15,381 nucleotides of DNA from Marinagarivorans sp. UBA5868 (lineage in GTDB: Bacteria; Pseudomonadota; Gammaproteobacteria; Pseudomonadales; Cellvibrionaceae): positions 1-15,381 of the forward strand of contig DJFQ01000112.1 of the NCBI GenBank assembly GCA_002432095.1. Reading direction: 5' to 3'. Position 1 is the first letter of the stretch. Each line of letters begins with the position of its first letter. Shown here piece by piece: positions 7,419 to 15,137 of this stretch. The position numbers and the translations under genes were made by a program. The notes under the pieces are model-generated. The model did no database searches. It was not told the DNA's origin and saw only the letters and a list, made by a program, of their open reading frames with translations.

Positions 7419-7885
7419 CAGGGATGTTTTAGCCAGAGTAGATTCGCCTGACCGCGTCCTATCAACGGCAGCTGCACATACGCCAGCGCACCGGTGCCCA
7501 TACGATAGCGCCCCGCCTCGAAGCCGCAGAGTTCGTCCAACAAAGTGCCTACCAGCGGCTGATGGGTCACCAGAAGAATGGCTGAGTCAACAGGCTGCGC
7601 GACTAACCAGTCAATTGCTCGCTGCGGGTTACTGCCTGGGGTTAGAAAATCCGCAATATGCCGATCGTTTTCCTCCAAATGAGGTAAAAAGGTCATGGCA
7701 ACATCACAACTTTGCTGGGCACGTACGTAGGGACTCGCCATTACCAGATTAATTGCTGAGAGATGGGTGCCAGCAGCGGTCAATACTCGTTGCAGCTCCT
7801 CCCTTCCCTCCGCTGTTAGTTTGCGGTCGCGGTCGCGGGTTGCGGATGGTTCTGCGCACCCGTGGCGCAGTAAAAATAAGTCCAT
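7418..7885 (-). CDS. sixA: Phosphohistidine phosphatase SixA
   Basis: SixA is a small histidine-phosphatase-superfamily enzyme that removes phosphate from phosphohistidine. In E. coli it acts on the histidine-phosphotransfer domain of ArcB and on NPr of the nitrogen PTS. The 155 residues match the family. The N-terminal LFLLRHGCAEP carries the catalytic H8 in the RHG motif, followed by RKLTAEGREEL. MASPYVRAQQS holds the second phosphate-binding arginine (R55), and LLVTHQPLVG the second catalytic histidine (H108). ATG at 7885 is preceded by AAAGGGG with 6-nt spacing. It shares a base with the downstream hydrolase. Upstream, a strong hairpin separates it from the DUF4389 gene, so its expression relative to gpsA may be reduced. 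Confidence 0.95.
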   Translation of the reverse strand: MDLFLLRHGCAEPSATRDRDRKLTAEGREELQRVLTAAGTHLSAINLVMASPYVRAQQSCDVAMTFLPHLEENDRHIADFLTPGSNPQRAIDWLVAQPVDSAILLVTHQPLVGTLLDELCGFEAGRYRMGTGALAYVQLPLIGRGQANLLWLKHP

Positions 7886-7927
7886 GCTCAGCCCCTTTTA
7901 TTGTTATGTGGCTCAGTGGAAAATCAC

Positions 7928-7956
7928 AAACCGAACGCCCATTAGGCGATCGGTTT
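7928..7956 (-). terminator. Long hairpin overlapping the DUF4389 stop codon
   Basis: A 12-bp stem with one A-A mismatch (AAACCGAACGCC at 7928-7939 and GGCGATCGGTTT at 7945-7956) encloses a 5-nt loop that holds the stop codon of the DUF4389 gene. On the minus strand the stem is followed by TTTGTGATTTT, a broken T-run. It may be a partial terminator, an mRNA-stabilising or processing hairpin inside the operon, or both. The stem is close to the best inverted repeat in the window. Confidence 0.5.
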
Positions 7957-8355
7957 GTTCTCGTCGCCAGGATTGACTTCGCTGTCGGGGTTCCTGACTG
8001 GGGGAGGAACGATTACCGGAGCGGGATTCGCTGCAGGTGCGGGCGACTCAACGACTGGGTGTTCTTCACTAATAGGCGCAGGAGCTTCCGGCCAGTCGGC
8101 AAAAGGAAAAGGTTTGAATTCACTATTGAACGTCAAAAACAGAAGAACTTCTTTGATATAAACCGTAAGGCTACCGCCGAGCTCACGCAGTTTGCGATTA
8201 TCACTGCCCGTCACCAAGGCAAACAAAAACTGCACTATGACCAAAATTCCCACGACAAACGATGCAACATACAAGAAAAAAGCAAATAGCAGCATGTACA
8301 CCAAACGGATCCAATGTTTGGAGCTGGTGAGATTGGATTTCAGTTGCTGATCCAT
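7942..8355 (-). CDS. DUF4389 membrane protein
   Basis: This 137-residue inner-membrane protein belongs to the DUF4389 family (function unknown). Two adjacent membrane segments, about residues 15-48 (WIRLVYMLLFAFFLYVASF, then VVGILVIVQFLFALVTG), precede a conserved amphipathic region ending LLFLTFNSEFKPFPFADWP, which is the family signature. Residues ~88-137 form a proline-, alanine- and glutamate-rich tail that looks disordered and is longer than I expect for the family. The ATG at 8355 is chosen because GAGGA lies six nt before it. An ATG four codons upstream actually overlaps that ribosome site. The gene is 45 nt after gpsA with no terminator between. Confidence 0.88.
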   Translation of the reverse strand: MDQQLKSNLTSSKHWIRLVYMLLFAFFLYVASFVVGILVIVQFLFALVTGSDNRKLRELGGSLTVYIKEVLLFLTFNSEFKPFPFADWPEAPAPISEEHPVVESPAPAANPAPVIVPPPVRNPDSEVNPGDENKPIA

Positions 8356-8400
8356 AAAATTCCTCATTTGTTACCGTGATCAATACTGCAAAAGCAGCGC

Positions 8401-9423
8401 TCAATGAAACTCCACATCATTTGCCATAGCGCCGGTCATAAGACCTTGCACAACCCTGGCGATATCCTGTCCCTCAAATAAGATTGCATGCAGTCCGGAT
8501 GCCAGTGGCATATATACACCAAGTTCATCGGCTTTTTGCTTAACAATCTGTAACGTGTTGACGCCCTCGGCCACCTGGCCGATTTCTTCGAGGGTCTGTT
8601 GTAATGTTTTGCCACTTCCCAGCGCAAAACCTACCCGATAATTTCGGCTCAGGTCGGAACTGCAGGTAAGGATGAGATCTCCGACACCGGCGAGTCCCAA
8701 AAAGGTCATAGCATTGGCGCCAAGTTTATCGGCAAACCGCCCCATTTCGGCGAGCGCACGAGTCAGAATCATCGCTTGAGTATTGTGGCCGGCCCCCAAG
8801 GCACAAGCCATTCCGCACACAATGGCATAGATGTTCTTAATCGCCCCTGCCAGTTCAACACCAAACTTATCGCGACTGGTGTAAACGCGAAAGGTGCTCG
8901 ACGAAAAAACTTTCGGAATAACTGCCAGAACCTGTTCATCATCACTGGCAATCACGCTGCCGGTGTGCTGATTTTGCACAATCTCTTTGGCAAAATTTGG
9001 CCCGCTCAACACACCAATGTGAGCATCCACCAGCTCTTCCGCCAATATATCGCTCATTAAAGTGAAATTCGGCGCCTCAATTCCTTTGGTTGCACTAATC
9101 ACCATAACACCAGGGCGCGCAAGTGGTGCGGCCAACCGCACCACTTCGCGAAACGACTGGCTTGGAATAGCAACGACTACTACATCTGCATCCAGCAGAC
9201 TCTCGCGCAAATCGGCGGTAATACGGAGATTGTCGTGCAATCGGTAACCCGGTAAATAATGCGTGTTTTCCCGGCTGCGCTCGCACTCGCGCGCGCGGTC
9301 GCCGTCGCGAAACCAAAGTTCGGTGTGATAACCATTAGAGGCCACAATGTTGGCAAGCGCGGTGCCGAAGCTTCCGCCACCCAACACAGCCACCTTCCGC
9401 GGTTGTGGGTTAGTAAGGCTCAA
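8401..9423 (-). CDS. gpsA: Glycerol-3-phosphate dehydrogenase [NAD(P)+]
   Basis: GpsA reduces dihydroxyacetone phosphate to sn-glycerol-3-phosphate, the backbone for phospholipid synthesis, in the cytosol. The 340 residues include the Rossmann loop [14 protein letters not shown] (11-24), [14 protein letters not shown] (81-94), SATKGIE (110-116), SGPNFAKEI (140-148), the catalytic lysine in [11 protein letters not shown] (K196), [19 protein letters not shown] (243-261) and the C-terminal [13 protein letters not shown]. All are intact. The start is a TTG at 9423 with a G-rich GGGGGT five nt upstream. There is no in-frame ATG nearby, and the next possible start would cut into the nucleotide-binding strand. 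It is the first gene of an operon continuing through DUF4389, sixA, hydrolase and DUF4892. The htpG terminator lies just upstream, so gpsA should have its own promoter in 9424-9555, but I see no clear one. Confidence 0.97.
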   Translation of the reverse strand: MSLTNPQPRKVAVLGGGSFGTALANIVASNGYHTELWFRDGDRARECERSRENTHYLPGYRLHDNLRITADLRESLLDADVVVVAIPSQSFREVVRLAAPLARPGVMVISATKGIEAPNFTLMSDILAEELVDAHIGVLSGPNFAKEIVQNQHTGSVIASDDEQVLAVIPKVFSSSTFRVYTSRDKFGVELAGAIKNIYAIVCGMACALGAGHNTQAMILTRALAEMGRFADKLGANAMTFLGLAGVGDLILTCSSDLSRNYRVGFALGSGKTLQQTLEEIGQVAEGVNTLQIVKQKADELGVYMPLASGLHAILFEGQDIARVVQGLMTGAMANDVEFH

Positions 9424-9555
9424 TCTGGACCCCCGTATCGTTTTCCGTGCAATGAGGTGCGGCAGCCGCGACGGTTAGGCTGTGCGAAGACGCTACCAAA
9501 CCCGCATGAACGCCACAAGCCACCGGCGCACCCCGCATACATTTCTTGATGGAAT

Positions 9556-9585
9556 AAAAAAGGCGCGGAGATTCCCCTCCACGCC
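9556..9585 (-). terminator. Rho-independent terminator of htpG
   Basis: On the minus strand, GGCG-U-GGAG pairs with CUCC-G-CGCC around a 6-nt loop (stem arms 9577-9585 and 9562-9570, nine pairs including one G-U wobble), followed at once by six T residues (9556-9561). It lies 25 nt after the htpG stop and separates htpG from gpsA. Confidence 0.88.
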
Positions 9586-9609
9586 CTCGCGCTCAAACGG
9601 TCAACAAAC

Positions 9610-11508
9610 TCAAACAAAAAGATCGAGCAACAATTTGTTGAGCCGCTGCACATAAGCAGCTGGGTCTTTCAAATGACCGCCTTCAGCAAGACTCGCCTGA
9701 TCAAATAACACTTTTGCCAGATCATTAAATCGGTCCTCATCTTGTTCTTGATCAAGTTTGACCACCAGCGGATGTTCCGGATTGATTTCAATGATCGGTT
9801 TAGCATCCGGCACTTTCTGTCCGGCAGATTCCAATAGGCGGCGCATCTGTGCACCCATATCGTGCTCGCCCACCACCAAACATGCGGGAGAGTCTGTGAG
9901 GCGATGAGTGATGCGGACATCCTCGACCTCTTCGGTCAGCGCGCCTTTCATGCGACCGACCATGTTTTCGAACTGCTTCTCTGTTTCCTTCTGGCTTTGT
10001 TTTTCTTCCTCAGTTTCAATCGCACCAAGATCCAGTTCACCTTTGCTGACGTCCTGAAACGATTTTTCCCGGTAATCCACCAAATGACCCATCAGCCAAT
10101 CGTCGACACGGTCGGTTAACAGCAGCACTTCGATACCCTTCTTGCGGAAGACCTCGAGGTGCGGACTGTTTTTTGCGGTGTTGAAGTTTTCCGCCACCAC
10201 GTAATAGATTTTTTCCTGCCCCTCTTTCATGCGCTCGATGTATTGATCAAGCGACTGATCTTGTTCTGGCGAGTTGGTGTGCGTAGAAGAAAAACGCAAC
10301 AACTTGGCGATTTTTTCCTTGTTCGCGTAATCCTCTGCAGGACCTTCTTTTAATACTTGACCAAACTCTTTCCAAAACTTGGCGTATTGCTCCTGATCAC
10401 CCGCTAATTTCGTCAGCATATCGAGAACGCGTTTGGTCAGCGCCGACTTCATATTGTCGACGTTGGGATCCTTCTGCAGAATCTCGCGAGAAACGTTCAG
10501 TGATAGATCATTGGAGTCCACCACGCCTTTGATAAAGCGTAAATACAACGGCAGAAATTGTTCGGCCTGGTCCATGATAAATGTGCGCTGGACGTAGAGT
10601 TTCAGACCGCGCGCGCCTTCGCGATTGTAGAGATCGAACGGTGCACGCGCTGGCAAATAAAGCAGGCAAGTATAGTCAAGCTTGCCTTCCACCCGGTTGT
10701 GGCTCCACGACAGAGGATCCGCAAAATCGTGACTGATGTGCTTATAAAATTCTTTGTATTCTTCGTCGGTAATATCGCTTCGTGAGCGCGTCCACAATGC
10801 AGTGGCTTTATTAATAGTTTCGTCTTCCGATTCCTGTGCTTCCGCCTCGTCACCGAAGCTCTGTTTTTCCATAACAATGGGCAGCGAAATATGATCGGAA
10901 TATTTTTTGATAATGGAGCGCAGTCGCCAACCGTCGGCAAAGTCTTCTTCACCTTTTTTCAGATGCAATACGACTTGCGTGCCGCGGCCAGATTTTTCCA
11001 CGTTCTCAATGGTGTAATCCGCCTCACCCGTGCTGGTCCAATGCACCGCCTGATCTATAGCTGCGTCCGCGCGACGGGTAAACACTTCGACTTTGTCGGC
11101 CACGATAAACGCCGAATAAAAACCCACACCAAATTGACCGATTAACTGAGCATCTTTTTTCTGATCGCCAGACAATTTGGACATAAATTGGGCGGTACCG
11201 GATTTGGCGATAGTGCCGAGGTTCTCGATCACCTCTTCCCGGCTCATACCTATGCCGTTGTCATCAATGGTGATGGTATTGGCGTCTTTGTCGAAAGACA
11301 CGCGGATACGAAGATTAGGATCGTCTTCATAAAGACTGGCGTTTTCCAGCGCTTCAAACCGCAACTTGTCGGCGGCGTCGGAGGCGTTGGAAACCAGCTC
11401 CCGCATAAAAATCTCCTTGTTTGAATACAAGGAGTGGATCATTAAATGGAGAAGCTGCTTGGCTTCGGTGGCGAAGCCGCGGGTTTCTTTGGCGGTGGCT
11501 ACTGTCAT
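9610..11508 (-). CDS. htpG: Molecular chaperone HtpG (Hsp90)
   Basis: HtpG is the bacterial Hsp90, an ATP-driven dimeric chaperone in the cytosol that remodels client proteins, often with DnaK. The 632 residues are full length. The N-terminal GHKL ATPase shows [19 protein letters not shown] (28-45, with E37 and N41), IDDNGIGMS (81-89) and [11 protein letters not shown] (124-134). The middle domain shows [10 protein letters not shown] and the catalytic-loop segment [14 protein letters not shown]. The C-terminal region (ADLRRLLE-type sequence, here [11 protein letters not shown], then NPEHPLV) carries the dimerisation domain. ATG at 11508 follows AGGAG with 9-nt spacing. A sigma-32 promoter (11557-11584) and an intrinsic terminator (9556-9585) make it a monocistronic heat-shock gene, although read-through from the FHA/DUF4156 genes upstream is possible. 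Confidence 0.98.
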   Translation of the reverse strand: MTVATAKETRGFATEAKQLLHLMIHSLYSNKEIFMRELVSNASDAADKLRFEALENASLYEDDPNLRIRVSFDKDANTITIDDNGIGMSREEVIENLGTIAKSGTAQFMSKLSGDQKKDAQLIGQFGVGFYSAFIVADKVEVFTRRADAAIDQAVHWTSTGEADYTIENVEKSGRGTQVVLHLKKGEEDFADGWRLRSIIKKYSDHISLPIVMEKQSFGDEAEAQESEDETINKATALWTRSRSDITDEEYKEFYKHISHDFADPLSWSHNRVEGKLDYTCLLYLPARAPFDLYNREGARGLKLYVQRTFIMDQAEQFLPLYLRFIKGVVDSNDLSLNVSREILQKDPNVDNMKSALTKRVLDMLTKLAGDQEQYAKFWKEFGQVLKEGPAEDYANKEKIAKLLRFSSTHTNSPEQDQSLDQYIERMKEGQEKIYYVVAENFNTAKNSPHLEVFRKKGIEVLLLTDRVDDWLMGHLVDYREKSFQDVSKGELDLGAIETEEEKQSQKETEKQFENMVGRMKGALTEEVEDVRITHRLTDSPACLVVGEHDMGAQMRRLLESAGQKVPDAKPIIEINPEHPLVVKLDQEQDEDRFNDLAKVLFDQASLAEGGHLKDPAAYVQRLNKLLLDLFV

Positions 11509-11556
11509 GGTTATTGGCTCCTAAGTTGGGTTGCCCCTGTAACGACATGTTCGCCA

Positions 11557-11584
11557 AAATGGGGTTGGATTTGCCCATTTCAAC
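11557..11584 (-). promoter_or_regulatory. Sigma-32 (heat-shock) promoter of htpG
   Basis: On the minus strand GTTGAAA (11578-11584), exactly 13 nt of spacer, then CCCCATTT (11557-11564) matches the RpoH consensus CTTGAAA-N13-CCCCATnT at all but one position. Transcription should start near 11549, about 41 nt before the htpG ATG. It lies entirely between the DUF4156 stop (11605) and htpG. Confidence 0.88.
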
Positions 11585-11604
11585 CGCCAGATATCTTCCG
11601 GCGA

Positions 11605-11916
11605 TCAACGACAGCGATAAACACCGAACGTCTGACGTCCCTCTTCCATCCGTCCTTCCGCCACCACTGCATCTCCTCCCAGGATCACCGCCTCATTCTT
11701 TGCCAACATCACCAGTTCGCTGAAAATCTTGTCGTTGGAACGAGGAACCACGGTAATTTTCGATAAAGTCTTAGAACTGGTCACGCCCTTTTTGACACAG
11801 TTGACCGCCTGATCTTGTGTCAATAGCACCACTTCGTGGCTTTTGGCCGATGGTTTGACCCAAGTACAACCAGCAGCCAGCACTGCGCAGATCAATATCA
11901 ATGTTACGTTTTTCAT
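11605..11916 (-). CDS. DUF4156 domain-containing lipoprotein
   Basis: This is a small predicted lipoprotein of 103 residues. The signal peptide MKNVTLILICAVLAAGC ends in a lipobox LAAGC with lipidated C17. Thr at +2 predicts outer-membrane retention rather than inner-membrane retention. The mature part matches the DUF4156 family: CTWVKPS, VVLLTQDQAVNCVKKG, then LVMLAKNEAVILGGDAVVAEG and the C-terminal QTFGVYRCR. The family has no established function. ATG at 11916 has GGGGAG five to six nt upstream. It overlaps the FHA gene stop by 4 nt (ATGA), so the two are translationally coupled. It is the last gene of the protease-FHA-lipoprotein unit. Confidence 0.9.
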   Translation of the reverse strand: MKNVTLILICAVLAAGCTWVKPSAKSHEVVLLTQDQAVNCVKKGVTSSKTLSKITVVPRSNDKIFSELVMLAKNEAVILGGDAVVAEGRMEEGRQTFGVYRCR

Positions 11917-12917
11917 TTTTTCTCCCCACTTGTTGATGCGGAATCCTCATGGAACTCCACGTAAAGTTGATCGGCTGCCTCCAGAAACTCATCCGCGTCG
12001 GTAACAGCGCGAAATTGCATAACGGGCTCCACCATGGATCTGTCATAGGGTGGCAAAGGCTGAAAATCCGGTTGACCCAGCACTCCAAGCAATGTCGGTA
12101 TCAGTAAAACGACTGGCACCACTAACGCTACGGCAGTACGCACCATACCCGCTAAATGTGTGGCCATGCTTAAGGTTACGACGCCTAAGGCGAATACCGT
12201 AATAGCGGAAAACAGCGCTGTGATCGTGCCCTGCCACTGCCATAAGCCAAACTGAAATGCCCAATAAGGCGCGATATATTCGAAAGCCGATACGGCAAGG
12301 ACTGCGCCCAACGCGGCGGAAAGATGAGTGGGAAATTTGGCGTCATGGCGAATATTTTTGCCGATGAATCCCCATAGCCCCGCATACGCCACAGCAGCGA
12401 GAATTGGATAAAGCGCGCTCAGCGCGTATTGCGAAAGCTTGTTACTTTCTGGATTGGAAAGATAAGAATCCCAGATCTGCAGAACGATTAATAACACTAC
12501 CAGTAAGCTGTAAATCCACCAGTGGGCAAGCGCATGGCCCAGCGACTCCCAGCGCGACATGGGCATTGCAGGCGCCACTTGGTGAACGGCAGAACAAATG
12601 CGTATGTGAGTTCGCCCCAACTCAAACACTTGACCGGAAAAAAATGGACTGTCAAAGAAACGGGTCTTCCGTCTCCCCGGTACACCACGGGGATTTTGCT
12701 CCATGCGCCAGGTTCCATTGAGCGTAGATAAATCCCGTCCCGACAAACGTTGGCTAGCTGCATCGACCTCCACGGCCATATGTCGCGCCTCGACGTGGGG
12801 ATCCTGCAATATCACATCGCAGTCCAGTGCTCGACCTAGCACAATATGATCCTTATCGAATTTCTGCGTGGCAATCACCGCTCCAGCACGGTTGATCAAT
12901 TGCACAACTATTGCCAT
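11913..12917 (-). CDS. FHA-domain protein with five predicted membrane segments
   Basis: This 334-residue protein has a cytoplasmic forkhead-associated domain joined to a membrane domain. FHA features in residues 1-112 are HIVLGRALDCDVILQDPHVEARHM (G28, R29, H46), then LSTLNGTWR (N67-G68-T69) and the final FELGRTHIRI strand. The phosphothreonine-contacting serine normally three residues before the conserved histidine is E43 here, so phosphopeptide binding may be weak or altered. Hydrophobic segments follow at about 132-150, 163-186, 197-216, 229-253 and 260-281, and then a polar, acidic C-terminal tail of ~50 residues. With five spans the tail would be periplasmic. The gene is 42 nt after the secreted protease and overlaps the lipoprotein gene by 4 nt. 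A link between cytosolic phospho-signalling and the envelope is an inference. No kinase gene is in the window. Confidence 0.85.
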   Translation of the reverse strand: MAIVVQLINRAGAVIATQKFDKDHIVLGRALDCDVILQDPHVEARHMAVEVDAASQRLSGRDLSTLNGTWRMEQNPRGVPGRRKTRFFDSPFFSGQVFELGRTHIRICSAVHQVAPAMPMSRWESLGHALAHWWIYSLLVVLLIVLQIWDSYLSNPESNKLSQYALSALYPILAAVAYAGLWGFIGKNIRHDAKFPTHLSAALGAVLAVSAFEYIAPYWAFQFGLWQWQGTITALFSAITVFALGVVTLSMATHLAGMVRTAVALVVPVVLLIPTLLGVLGQPDFQPLPPYDRSMVEPVMQFRAVTDADEFLEAADQLYVEFHEDSASTSGEKK

Positions 12918-12959
12918 GGAATTATCACTTTTATCGCCATGGCATGATTACCTCTATCG

Positions 12960-14306
12960 TCACGGCATCACCTCCTTATCTCGCCATGCCACCACCTCAA
13001 CAAAGCGGGCGAGAAAGCGTTCTGCAGCTGACTGTGTTACACCCGACATGGTGAAATGATCCATTACTGCACGGTTCTTCTGATCGAGAGTCGCGCCCAT
13101 AAAAAATACGTCATACAAACCTTTGAGCTGCTTGTACGGGCGCACGCAATAGCTGGCACGGCGGCGCAGGGTTTTGTCGTTGTCCGGATTGCGGGTCTCC
13201 AGTATGCGATCGACACAGGTGTAATTTCCCACGTCGTCCTCACCGGCATTATTTCCCGGTCGCGCGCCGGCAGTACTGGTGCGCCACTGCCGATAAAACG
13301 CAGGTGAGAGCCAGTCTTCGGACTCCAGATAATAAAATTCGTACTCAAAGAAACCCGTGTTGAATTGATCACTGACGAAGATGTTGTCGGCGTTGTTGCA
13401 GCCACGGGCGATTTCCAGTGTACGGGTTTCTTTGTCGAAATCACTGTTGCCCCAGCAGTCGAACCAATCCACAACCTCACCCAAAATCACCGCCTCGCCC
13501 ATTTCCTCACGTTTCCATTCTCCAGCGAGAATACTGTCCATCATCGCGTCGGTCACGGTGCCAATCTGCCGCCCCATATCCAGCCGCACATCGTAGTCCT
13601 CCGGCAGGCTATCACTGCGAGTCAATAGTCGTTCGAGTGCCGTCACCGGCACCAGAAAACCCACCTGGTTGCCGGCGGAAGCGACATTTATGCCTACCAC
13701 TTCTGAACGCCTGTTGACAGAGGGGCCGCCGCTCATGCCGGAGTTAATGGCGCCACTGAAATGAATGCGATCAAGAAATTTGTTGTCCACTAAGCCGTTG
13801 TAATTACCCGCCACGATGGTCATACCCAGGTCGTGTGGATTGCCGAGGGAATACAGTACCTCGCCTTTTTTAGGAATGCGCTCAGCAAGGCGGAAAATCG
13901 CGGGTAGGTCGTCGGGGGGAGAATCAAAAGTAAGCAGCGCCAAGTCGTTGACTACATCCACGGTCAACACCGACAAGCTCTGCTTGAGGTCCTGTAGATC
14001 AATCTCGATTCGGTATTTGTCCGGTTCCAGCACCACGAACGAAACCACATGATAGTTGGTGGCAACCCGATTGCCCGCCACCAGAAAACCACTGCCAAGA
14101 GCCACCTGGCTACCTGACTTCTCTTCCATGATGCGAATCTGAAACAGGGAGTTTTCCAGATTGGAAAAAATCGTGTCCGCGGAGGCAGGTTCTTCATCAG
14201 TCTGAGCCACCGCAGCGGAACTCACCAATGAATACACCAGCAAAATAAAGATCATTCGAAACAGCTGGGCAGACCGGACAACCGACGGCGAAAAAAACAC
14301 GGACAA
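12960..14306 (-). CDS. Secreted trypsin-like serine protease with cysteine-containing C-terminal domain
   Basis: This is a predicted periplasmic or secreted chymotrypsin-fold protease of 448 residues (numbered from a TTG at 14306). A hydrophobic signal segment (residues 18-35, MIFILLVYSLVSSAAVAQ) is followed by the protease domain at ~45-230. The catalytic histidine is in ATNYHVV (H86), the aspartate in VVNDLALL (D121) and the serine in NSGMSGGPS (S192). The HtrA/DegP-like surroundings (GSGFLVAGNRVATNYHV, SLGNPHDLG, SEVVGINVASAG) are typical. No PDZ domain follows. Residues ~235-448 form an unrecognised domain with four cysteines (C284, C303, C364, C387) and many aromatics. The start is uncertain: TTG 14306 has GGGGGC close upstream, GTG 14300 is possible, and ATG 14255 begins right at the signal core but lacks a ribosome site. 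It is first in the protease-FHA-lipoprotein unit. Confidence 0.87.
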   Translation of the reverse strand: MSVFFSPSVVRSAQLFRMIFILLVYSLVSSAAVAQTDEEPASADTIFSNLENSLFQIRIMEEKSGSQVALGSGFLVAGNRVATNYHVVSFVVLEPDKYRIEIDLQDLKQSLSVLTVDVVNDLALLTFDSPPDDLPAIFRLAERIPKKGEVLYSLGNPHDLGMTIVAGNYNGLVDNKFLDRIHFSGAINSGMSGGPSVNRRSEVVGINVASAGNQVGFLVPVTALERLLTRSDSLPEDYDVRLDMGRQIGTVTDAMMDSILAGEWKREEMGEAVILGEVVDWFDCWGNSDFDKETRTLEIARGCNNADNIFVSDQFNTGFFEYEFYYLESEDWLSPAFYRQWRTSTAGARPGNNAGEDDVGNYTCVDRILETRNPDNDKTLRRRASYCVRPYKQLKGLYDVFFMGATLDQKNRAVMDHFTMSGVTQSAAERFLARFVEVVAWRDKEVMP

Positions 14307-14349
14307 AAAAGCCCCCGCTAAAAATGAGTCGCTAAGGTTAGCACAGCTG

Positions 14350-15009
14350 CTAGGCAGTGAGGTCGTCCAACATCTGACGCAGATCTGCCATCTCTGCCTG
14401 CAGTTGTGCTATCTGCTGTTCCAGGTGGGCTACCCGTTCCGTCAGCCCTTCACCGCCGCCGTCGGCGCGGGTGGAATGTGGCATGGCACTGAGCGCAGTT
14501 TCGATATCGCCGCTAAACAAGTGCATGTAACGGGACTCCCGTTTGCCCGATTCCAACGGCAGCTTGGCGATCAGCGGGTCTGGTCGGTTCATCATCCGGT
14601 ACAAAATAATTTCCACTTCCTGCACGTCTTTAAATTCGCACAGACGATTGGTTCGTGTGCGCAGTTCTCCCGGGGTCTGCGGTCCGCGCAAAAACATCAC
14701 ACAGATAATGCCCAACTCCTGCGGAGAGAATTTGTATTCGCTGAATTCGGTATTGCAGAAGCGATGCTGGTACTTCGTTACCCGACTGCCAAATCCTGTC
14801 AGCGCCGCTACCAACCCGACTTTCGCCAATTCTTCCGCCGTGTCTCTAACGGTATTTTCACCGAGCTCCAGAACCGGTTCACGATTGCTTTTTTGATTGC
14901 AAGCGTTGGTCAAGGCATTGAGTGAGAGAGGATATTGTTCCGGCGTGGTCAGGGATTTTTCGATCAATGAGCCGATCACGCGGGTTTCATAGAGGGATAA
15001 CTCTTTCAT
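14350..15009 (-). CDS. yceH: YceH family protein (DUF480)
   Basis: This is a 219-residue cytosolic protein of the YceH/DUF480 family, built of two winged-helix domains. The role is not established, but DNA binding is plausible from the fold. Family hallmarks are LSLYETRVIGSLIEK (4-18), TTPEQYPLSLNALTNACNQK (21-40) followed by SNREPV, ENTVRDTAEEL (51-61) and the second-domain CVMFLRGPQTPGELRTR. Residues ~188-219 form a coiled coil with leucine/isoleucine heptads (LTERVAHLEQQIAQLQAEM) that may mediate oligomerisation. ATG at 15009 matches the family start. The ribosome site is weak (GGA ten nt upstream). The protease unit follows 43 nt after its stop, so co-transcription is possible. Confidence 0.94.
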   Translation of the reverse strand: MKELSLYETRVIGSLIEKSLTTPEQYPLSLNALTNACNQKSNREPVLELGENTVRDTAEELAKVGLVAALTGFGSRVTKYQHRFCNTEFSEYKFSPQELGIICVMFLRGPQTPGELRTRTNRLCEFKDVQEVEIILYRMMNRPDPLIAKLPLESGKRESRYMHLFSGDIETALSAMPHSTRADGGGEGLTERVAHLEQQIAQLQAEMADLRQMLDDLTA

Positions 15010-15137
15010 GGGTCAGATTCCGTAGGCTGCCGCCTCCCGAATGTTCGCGGCGGGTGATGGGACGATCAGGCGCCAGGATGCTATGGCATCGGTTCCATCG
15101 TGGCAATAGCCGGGATGGCGAACAAACAGCGCCGCGA
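15010..15137. other. Intergenic region between sigma-54 regulator tail and yceH
   Basis: This 128-nt gap holds a small perfect inverted repeat, GATGC-TATG-GCATC (15077-15090), without a T-run on either strand. No clear promoter hexamers were found. It must carry the yceH translation signals and perhaps its promoter, unless yceH is co-transcribed with the regulator. Confidence 0.4.

Noticed and set aside
7753..8289. 178-codon plus-strand open frame opposite sixA and the DUF4389 gene
   Set aside because: It is antisense to two well-supported genes and across the hairpin between them, with no recognisable domain.
14295..14349. Intrinsic terminator between yceH and the protease (AGCGGGGGCTTTTTT on the minus strand)
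   Set aside because: The T-run is real, but the only stem before it is three base pairs with a G-rich loop, too weak to call. The G-run more likely serves as the protease ribosome site.
15077..15090. GATGC-TATG-GCATC inverted repeat as a terminator
   Set aside because: The stem is only 5 bp and no T-run follows on either strand.
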